A stretch of 64,000 bases of DNA. It comes from Semisulcospira habei. Lineage: Eukaryota; Mollusca; Gastropoda; Semisulcospiridae. The stretch is from NCBI GenBank assembly GCA_036245525.1, contig BTPG01000001.1, forward strand, positions 223,696,418 through 223,760,417. Reading direction: 5' to 3'. Positions 56,480 through 64,000 of the stretch are shown here, piece after piece. The translations under genes were made by a program, and so were the position numbers. How positions within the stretch are numbered: the first letter of the stretch is position 1; each line of letters begins with the position of its first letter. A model generated the notes under the pieces. The model did not search any database and was not told where the DNA came from. It saw nothing but the letters and a program-made list of their open reading frames with translations.

Positions 56480-56949
56480 GTTAAGTTTTCTTTAAATGAC
56501 ATCTGCAAATAAGGTCAGTCATAAAATACAGAATTACTAAATGTCTAAAAATACACAAGCTTCACCAGCTTTGAACTTGCGCTACCTATGCAAAGAAACA
56601 GTGCTAAGTCGAGTTTACTAGGTACGCGGAACTCTGCCATCCCCCCCTCCCCCTCCTCCTCCTCCCCCCTGACACCATTCCACTTCCCTTAAAAAAATGC
56701 GTTGGAGAAGTGTCGTAGATAATGTAGCTCTACCCCTTTTACCGGACGTGTGCAGAGCAGGAAGGAATGTGGGAAGACAGGAGTTGACGCATTTGTTTGC
56801 CATAACCTAATCTGCATGACCACCGGCGACCGACGGCGAATCATCAGCCTGAGAACGGGTGTACCTCGCGTCCGTCATTTCTTTCTAATAAAAACGCATG
56901 ACATAGTAAGAATATTTAACGATGTATGGAGGAGGGTGGGGTGAGGGGG

Positions 56950-56966
56950 ACACACACACACACACG

Positions 56967-57028
<62 letters not shown>
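56950..57028. repeat. (AC)n microsatellite
   Basis: About 39 AC units with two interruptions. Confidence 0.9.
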
Positions 57029-57029
<1 letters not shown>

Positions 57030-57747
57030 CTGTAAAAGACAACAACTACACTTAAAGCCCCTACATGATGCCCCCCCCCCCCCCCCTTTCCCACCTCCTT
57101 ATACGAACGTTCGAACGTTACCATTTTCGGATGTCCGCATTTTATGAGGTTTCTGATTGGTTAACTGGTTACACATTCCTCTAGGTGTTTTATCACACAT
57201 TCTTTTTACATTGACAACGTTTTATTGCCTGACAATGATATTCAAACGTATGACGTAAATTAGTACCTCGTTCATACTTTGTAATGTCTATTTGCGCGTC
57301 TCATTCTCTTTTTTTACTAATGGCTTGTGAAATATTGATCTTTTCGATGTTTACTTGTATTTTCTTGTCTTGGAAAAAATCTCAATTCTGCATCTACAAA
57401 TCTGATTTGGTTTTCACAGAAAACGTTTAGGTGTGCTACAAGCCACCGAAGATGCGGAATACGATGGGACAGAACACATAACTTTCTTAAAGAAAGCCAT
57501 GACGTAATGAGGATGGCCACACTGATAAGAAATGCTCAAAAATACATTGTTTTTAATGGTGACATTTCATGAAACGCCGTGAAAGTAAAAGCTTTCTGGT
57601 CATCTTCTTGAAAATATCCACTTCTCATTTTTGCTTTTATTGTGGGCATATTCTGCGCCCAGTGGCAGTCAAGGGATAAAGATGTCAGACAGAAAAACCT
57701 GAGGTATGCATTTAACCATTTTTCATAATTTATGTGCTCATTCTTTT

Positions 57748-58046
57748 TCCTTTCTCTGTCCTTTATTTTTGTACGTTTTGATTTGGTTAGATGGTTGTTC
57801 GTTGGTGGTTTGCTCTCATTTTTTTGTGCCTGCTGCTTTTTGTCTGTCTGTCTGTCTGCCTGCTTGTCATACTGTCTCGACCCGTTCTTTCTTAATTTGT
57901 TTCATGGTTTGTTGCTTGATTACCTGTCTCTTTGAGTCTCTGTTTGGTTAGTATTATGTGTTTATTTCTTTGTTTGTTTTCTTTGACTTTGTTTGTTTGT
58001 TTTTTGCTTGTTAAGTCTTAACCAGTGAACAGTCTTGAGAACAAAT
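57748..58046. other. T-rich spacer, no gene
   Basis: Includes CTGT and TTTG repeats at about 57840-58010. Confidence 0.5.
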
Positions 58047-58098
58047 GTGTTGATCTGTGATTTTGGACCGTAAGGTTCAAAATTACAGACCAGCACAC
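58047..58098. repeat. Family H fold-back repeat
   Basis: GTGTTGATCTGTGATTTTGG faces CAAAATTACAGACCAGCAC. A half copy follows at about 58188-58225. Confidence 0.7.
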
Positions 58099-58479
58099 AG
58101 ATGTAGGAAAATTGCAAGGACACAGAAATAAACTGACGACAACAAATTTCAAGAGGACGAGATGTGTGGTCTCAGTGATATTGTATCCTAAGACTACAGG
58201 CCGTAAGGTCCAAAATCACAGGCAATAAAACAGATGTAGAAAAAAATGTTAAACAAAAATTTACAGATAGTGGAGATAAGAAAACATCCAGCTTGTCATG
58301 GAACTGAACTGAAACTTGTATTAGCTGAGCTGTTTCCTGTTATCAGTTTGCGAAATGAACACTTCACTTAAAAAAAAAAAAAAAAACAAAAAGAAGAAGA
58401 AGAAGTAGAAGAGAAGAATAAAGAAAACAAAACGAAGCCGCCCCCACCCCCACTCCACCCCTCCACCCCCCCTCCCTCT

Positions 58480-58735
58480 CTCTCTCTTCTCCTTCCAGTC
58501 CGCCCTCAAAACTCACCTCTTTCAACAGTTCTAGCACTATACCACCACACTCCCCACCCTAAGAAGACTGTCGTAATGTATCTCACTATTTGTGGTACGT
58601 GAGTCGTTGTCTAAAGCGTGCGCATGCGCGCGCGAGTTGTGAGTGCGCGCTTAGAGTTATAATTACTATAAGATAAGCACATTATAAATACCTTAATTAT
58701 TATTATTATTATTATTATTATTCCCTCCCAACAAA
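58480..58735 (+). mobile_element. LINE 3' end remnant with (ATT)n tail
   Basis: A short + frame reads SALKTHLFQQF then stop (to about 58535), the usual end of LINE polyproteins. A GCGCGCTTAGAG and TATAAATACC tail with (ATT)n at 58702-58722 follows. Same tail class as 17393-17976. Confidence 0.65.
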
Positions 58736-58828
58736 AAAGGTCGACACCCACGTTCACTCCGAATACGCCTATACGTGTAATAAAAAGTTTTAATTCGTAA
58801 TAAAACTCAGAACATAAAACGTCAGCTA

Positions 58829-59040
58829 TTAACTCACTGTTTTCAAGGTACAAAATACCCACATTTTGGAGTTATCCTGAGGACTGCATTACAATTTAGG
58901 AGACAGATCGACCATGATAGTTCAAGGGTGGTGGCAGAATTGCTTGGCGCCTATAGGCGCCAAGCAATTCTGCCACCACCTTTGAACTATCATGGTCGAG
59001 CCATACCTCGCTGTGGTGTGTCGCGGGCAGAATGAGTTAA
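58829..59040. repeat. Family A hairpin element (subfamily A1)
   Basis: 212 bp from TTAACTCACTG to GCAGAATGAGTTAA with very long perfect arms around GGCGCCTATAGGCGCC. Confidence 0.88.
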
Positions 59041-59980
59041 CACTATATCGCTACGTACAAGTTTGTCTTATTAAGTTGTTTTTTATATTTAATTTTTTTC
59101 ATTTTTTAAATTTATTTTTTATTTTTACACCAGCGTTAAATAGCCAGCGTCTGGTTTCGGATGAACCCTTCATAGCATCAGATTTTTAAATACTATTGCA
59201 TCTTCATGGTGACTATCACCCCAGAGTCAAAGGTCAGTTATAAAGTTAATTTTTCTTCATTTATAATATCAGCGAATATGGTCAGTCATAAAATACAAAA
59301 TACACAAAGTATGAGATAATGCCACACGCTCCACAAACTTTGAACCTGAACTATATTTTCATTAGTGCTAAGGTCGGTTTACTTGGAATACGGAATTTCC
59401 AATTTTTGACGCCCCCCCCCCCCCACTCTTCCCCAGTCTCTTTCCGTTATTACAAATATTTTGCAGAGCAAGAAAGTAGGAACAGAGGTGTTGACGCCTT
59501 TATTTGCAGTAAACCTAGTTTTCATGAACACCGGCGACCAACGGTGAATCGTCAGTCTGAGAACGGGTGTAACCCGCGCCTGTCATTTGTTTCAAACAAA
59601 ACGTAATGGTATATAATAATATATAATGGGTAGGTGGGGGGTGGGGGAATAAGGGGGGGGGGGGGCGGGGCGCAATTACGAATTATGTCAAAGGGATGTA
59701 GGAAAGTGCCATAGAATGTCATACCAGTTCCTTCGATATTGCAGTTATTTTTGCAATTGTTGTTTTTATTTTTGTCTCTGGAGGAGGCTTGGCTAGTAGG
59801 GAGTAATGTAGCGATTGAGGAAAGAAATATGGCAACATGAAACTTTTGCATACAATGTTTAGATGTGATAATTATGACATACTTGCCACACGACAGGCTC
59901 AGCCTCCCGGTCCGGCCAAACTGAACCACTGGAACGGACTGAAGAACTATGCTCAGTTGCATGAGTGGGAACTTAGTCTT

Positions 59981-60040
59981 GCTCCAGCCACTAAGCAAGG
60001 CGCTCCGATATAGCGGAGCGCATTGCTTAGTGGCTGGAGC
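59981..60040. repeat. Short fold-back repeat
   Basis: GCTCCAGCCACTAAGCAA and its complement around GCGCTCCGATATAGCGGAGCGC. Looser outer pairing extends to about 59948 and 60060. Confidence 0.8.
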
Positions 60041-60564
60041 AGTACTATGCTCACTCATTGAGCCCTGGTGATTTCCCGCCTCGGCGCATGGCCGCTCTCA
60101 AATCATTTACCGCTGAGCGCCAGTACGGCAGACGATAACTTCTTATCTAAGCTTACTACGCGCACATGACACGCAACTCATTTCATTGACTTCACTTACT
60201 CACCAAGTTTCAAACATTCACGGTTCAAATGAGAGGCCATGGTGGGCGTTCGACTTCCTTGTACTAATGGCTTGTAAAATATTGATCTTTATGACGCAAG
60301 CTTAAATAAATCTGTTCAGGTTGTTGAGTTTAAAACCCGTGTAGCAGTTGTCATAGTTCCTTCTGATTCCTGCTCTTCGCCCCACCCAACGTTCTTCAGA
60401 CAGGCTATTGCCGCTTAACAACATATAGGTCAATAGTATTGACACGCATTCTCTTGTCTTTGAAAAAACAAATCTCTCAATTTTCGATCATTACATTTCG
60501 TTACTTTTTTTGGAAGGGAATTGTGTTTCATAAGCCATCGAAGATGTGGAATAAGATGCTACAG

Positions 60565-60669
<105 letters not shown>

Positions 60670-60986
60670 CCGGCTCAGTTACAAGGCATAAGGCCGGGCC
60701 CGGCCCGGCGCTTGCGTGACCAGTATCCACATTTCACTTTCGCTGTTTTTGTCGGCAAAGGGGACATCTATGGTTAGGCTTTTGTCTGTTGCAGTGCAGA
60801 CTGCAGAAACACAATTTGCACCCTCTGGCAGCCCATCGGTTAATATGTAAGAAGTTAGCTAGAAAAGCCTGAGCTGTGCATTTAGCTATTTTTCTTAGCC
60901 GTTCACATTGTGCAATTAAGTTGTTAGACTCGGTACAAACGTTCCAACCGTGCGAGATGAAACGTTCCAACCGTGCGAGATGCCGC

Positions 60987-61063
60987 TTAACTCATTCGAG
61001 ATTTGTCGCATCAGGATACGCGGCATAAGCGTATCCGGATATCATTCGTCTCGAATGAGTTAA
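60987..61063. repeat. Family C TTAA palindrome, longest copy
   Basis: 77 bp from TTAACTCATTCGAGA to TCTCGAATGAGTTAA, with inner GGATACGC and GCGTATCC arms. Confidence 0.82.
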
Positions 61064-61411
61064 TCAGTAATATTCAGTACTCCGAATGAAGAGGCGGCAG
61101 TGGACTGTTTGAACAGGTTAACCTATCGCTGTCATACAGCTGACCCGCATGTAGTGTCGAGCAGTCTTTTTTTTGTAAGGTGAATCATTTCGCACTGAAG
61201 TAAATGTATTGTGCCATTGCGTGCGCCTGTAAACTGAAAAATAGTCACTGACTGCTGTCGAATACTTTATGATACAGCTCTCCTGACCTCACAAGTATAC
61301 ATAAAAATTATATTTTATCTATGCGCTCCAAGTAATTTGTTAGTTATTTAGTTGTTGGGGTTTAACGCTGAGCAGGCGACTAAGACCATCTCACGGAGGT
61401 CCAAGTGAATT

Positions 61412-61416
<5 letters not shown>

Positions 61417-61468
<52 letters not shown>

Positions 61469-61470
61469 CT

Positions 61471-61517
<47 letters not shown>
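61417..61517. repeat. (GT)n microsatellite, interrupted
   Basis: Two GT runs separated by GCGCGCGTGCTG. A G-rich run follows. Confidence 0.9.
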
Positions 61518-61519
<2 letters not shown>

Positions 61520-61617
61520 GCCGGGGGGGTGGGGGTGCGTGGGGGGGGGGGAGGTTAAAAAATAGTTTCGTTAAATAGTAGTGATCGAAGCTGTCACGAT
61601 TTTTTCATGAAGTTGTT

Positions 61618-61621
<4 letters not shown>

Positions 61622-61676
<55 letters not shown>
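61622..61676. repeat. (GT)n microsatellite
   Basis: About 27 GT units. Confidence 0.9.
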
Positions 61677-61679
<3 letters not shown>

Positions 61680-61889
61680 ATTTCTTCTGCGAATGAAGAT
61701 AAGCAGCGACTGATCTCTCTGTTTGTTTGTCTGTTTTGACAAAGTGGATTTACCTAAAATAATAATAAATATTGTGTTGTAACCGTCTTTTCTACGCGTG
61801 TTTCTTTCTCCGTTGGGTACTTCTTTGCATTTTACACGCTTGGCAGTCACCTTTTTGGTCTGAATAATTTTTTTTGTATCTCTCTTGAT

Positions 61890-62050
61890 TTTGGATGTGT
61901 GTTGCTAATTAATGGTCTTAGGTTTATTTAGCGTTTTAGACCGGCTGGCGACATACATTCAATATTCTGTTCATTTTTTTTTTCACACGAATTGCTGGCA
62001 CGTCCAGAAAAAGTCTTTATGCCGTCGGGACGTTTAGCAATGTACAACCA
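61890..62050 (+). repeat. SINE-like dispersed repeat, 3' module
   Basis: GACCGGCTGGCGACATACAT to TTTAGCAATGTACAACCA. 5' module missing. Confidence 0.65.
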
Positions 62051-62279
62051 GTCGGGACGAAAGACAATAATAAGACAAGAAAACCATTGTCAACATAAAG
62101 ATTTATTACGGTGTTATTATTTCAGTGTGTATACTTGTTTTTATCTGATGTATGTATGGATCATTTTGGAAATGTCTGTAACTTTTTTGTTACTATAAAG
62201 TACACTTTGCATACTGTGCATTGTTTCAAAAGTCACAGGAAGCATAAACCTTAGCTGAGTTGGTATACCTCACCTTCTA

Positions 62280-62930
62280 CCTAGGTTAAACGCACCAGTG
62301 GCGCCATTGTTATTATTTTTCGCACCAGACCGGTCGCTCAGACCGGCCATGTGCACCAGAACTGCGCGCGCAGGTTGGCTTCTGCACTTTTAGTGTGGTC
62401 TCGTACGTTCACGCAGAAGATTCTGATCGCAGTAAAAAAAAAGGTTTGTTTGCGGTTTTAACTTCAGCCGCGCCTTTTACCTCCCCTAACACGCCAGTTT
62501 TGTGTTGAGATGGCGGAGGCGTGTCATGCCCCACGCCACTGAATCAAGTCCATTATACATGTAGTGCGGTCATTTCTCGAACTTCAACTATGACGGTGCT
62601 TTCTGCCGCAAACAAAGCAGATGTCGCAAAATCACCTCCATTGAGGATTAAAAGAAACTATTTTTCAAATCTGCCAAATCGCGTAATGTTTCGTGGTGAT
62701 AGCATAAGGATGGATGCATTATTGCCGGATTGCATATGGGAAAGGGTTTATTCTTTATTCATGTTATTTTGCAGCAATCAAACGACGGTCACGTGATTCT
62801 TTCTCCGAGGTTGCCCATTACAGGTGCAGAAAGCACACGCTCTAAACCGATCGGGTGCACCAGACCGGTCCGAACGACCGGTCTGGTGCCAAAATAGCAA
62901 CATTGGCACCGCTGGTGCGTTTAACCTAGG
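62280..62930. mobile_element. Fold-back DNA element with long inverted ends
   Basis: 651 bp. Ends CCTAGGTTAAACGCACCAG and CTGGTGCGTTTAACCTAGG, with further paired GCACCAGACCGGTCG blocks to about 60 bp inside each end. TTAA sits three to six bases into each terminus, so a TTAA target is possible. The interior frame 62521-62796 has no recognisable domain. Confidence 0.75.
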
Positions 62931-63238
62931 CACTGGACTCGGCTAAACTTTATTGTCGCACTTGCTAGAACTCGGTATATTTCTCTCTCCATTTTATGAA
63001 TAGAGGCACATAAGTCGCTGAAACCCTTTACGTGCCGAAGGCAAGAACTAGTTTTCCTCATCACAAAGTTGCCAGAAAAAGGATTGACTGCTCTTGATTG
63101 TTTGATTTGAAGTGTTTACAAACAATTACTGTGTTTTTAAATGCATGCACCTTTGATGTGATTAATAAAGGCTGAAGTTTCAAGTGATTTCTTATGTTGT
63201 CAGTTAATTAATTAATGTCAGTGTTCTGTTTTGTCATT

Positions 63239-63452
63239 TTAACTCATTCTACCCCAAGACCGAAATCCCCAAATTTTGAAGTCGTCCTCTGAAGATTGCG
63301 TTGCAGTGCAGGACACAGATCGACCATGATAGTTCACGGGTGATGCCAGAATAGCTTGGCGCACATAGGCGCCAAGCTATTCTAGCATCACGCTTGAACT
63401 ATCATGGTCGATCTTTATTTTGTTGTGGTGTGTCTGGGGTAGAATAAGTTAA
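63239..63452. repeat. Family A hairpin element (subfamily A1)
   Basis: 214 bp from TTAACTCATTCTACCCC to GGGTAGAATAAGTTAA. Very similar to 56266-56479. Confidence 0.88.
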
Positions 63453-63506
63453 GTGTCAGTTTCTTCATGTGGGTCTTTTTCTATCTTTCATATTTTTCCA
63501 CACTTT

Positions 63507-63734
63507 TTAACCCGCATCGTACTGAGGCTAAAAGCTTCAAATTTGTACACTGCCATAATATGCAAGCTACATTACAATACTTACAGATGAGGACATAGAC
63601 ATAGATGAGGCTTTAGTTCAAGGGTGGTGCCACAATAGCTAGGCGAGAGGCGCCAAGCTATTCTGGCACTACCCTTGGACTATTTTAGTCACACTTGTTG
63701 CACACACTGGTGTATTCCGAATGATAAGGGTTAA
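63507..63734. repeat. Family A hairpin element (subfamily A3)
   Basis: 228 bp from TTAACCCGCATCG to AAGGGTTAA. Core arms are shortened at GCTAGGCGAGAGGCGCC. Confidence 0.8.
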
Positions 63735-64000
63735 TATTCAAAATGCTCTGTTGCTGTTTGTCTCAAACTCCAGAGTACATAAAAAAGTCCTTTAATTTCC
63801 ATAATTCTCACATAAATGCCACGATAAACTGTTTTGCTGCAGAAGGACAAATCGTAGCAATGTTTTAAAGATTTCCTCTGTAAAAATCGTAATCGAAAGG
63901 CTACGGGCCAGTGTTCATTCAATTTTGCACCATACAATGTTAAAAATGTTAATGCATACATACACATTAAGTTGAAAAAAAAATTAATGTGAAAAAGAAG
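63735..64000. other. End of window, nothing recognised
   Basis: AT-rich, no coding or repeat structure supported. Confidence 0.4.

Larger units (their letters stand above)
56160..57745. other. Unit 1 of an old tandem duplication
   Basis: Aligns in blocks with 59125-60910: exon-like block, GGTCAGTCATAAAATACA block, CCGGCGACC block, TAATGGCTTGTGAAATATTG block and a CCTGAGGTATGCATTTA block. Contains a family A insertion that unit 2 lacks. Confidence 0.65.

Noticed and set aside
62521..62796. 91-codon frame inside the inverted-end element
   Set aside because: No recognisable domain, no splice sites and no second copy to compare.

Overview
The window looks like intron-rich, repeat-rich animal DNA, most likely from a marine gastropod mollusc. 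The species is inferred; no marker gene is present. Supporting signs are GT-AG introns of several kb, AATAAA poly(A) signals, long GT, GA and AC microsatellites, molluscan-type non-LTR retrotransposons, and secreted or receptor proteins built from Ig, CUB and sushi modules. No tRNA, rRNA or CRISPR array was seen.

Left part (1-20,100, + strand): a tandemly duplicated secreted immunoglobulin-fold gene. Only the last coding exon of the upstream copy is in the window (723-971). The second copy is complete: five coding exons at 6137-6194, 9719-9852, 12948-13125, 13417-13577 and 15665-15931. They join in phase to a 265-residue protein with a signal peptide, two Ig-like domains and no membrane anchor. 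The DNA around the two last exons is also duplicated (about 26-2811 against about 15,000-20,098).

Middle and right part (20,780-55,530, - strand): one long gene for a type I membrane protein. Thirteen coding exons, each with consensus splice sites and matching phase, run from the start codon at 55503 to the stop at 21119. The product is 577 residues: signal peptide, two CUB domains, three sushi (CCP) domains, one transmembrane helix and a cytoplasmic tail of about 127 residues. A fourth, decayed sushi exon lies at 29387-29562. The last exon ends inside a transposable hairpin element. The gene's large introns hold most of the retrotransposons, including a full-length RTE-like LINE with an intact 1025-residue ORF about 20 bp from a splice donor, several Jockey/CR1-like LINE fragments, and a solo LTR with a perfect 5-bp target duplication.

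The most unusual feature is the density of hairpin (fold-back) elements. Thirteen copies of a roughly 213-bp family, here called A, carry nearly perfect inverted arms around a GGCGCC core and are bounded by TTAA. Three smaller hairpin families (B, C, D) share TTAA borders. One family A copy (56266-56479) has a paralogous empty site with a single TTAA at 59246-59249, which supports piggyBac-style TTAA insertion. Further fold-back families (E, F, H), a TAA-flanked Harbinger-like MITE, a 651-bp element with long inverted termini and a SINE-like repeat fill much of the remaining DNA.

Right end (56,000-64,000): an old, diverged tandem duplication (about 56.16-57.75 kb against about 59.13-60.91 kb) upstream of the CUB/sushi gene, a possible 5' non-coding exon at 56136-56245, microsatellites and more hairpin elements. 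No further coding gene could be supported there.
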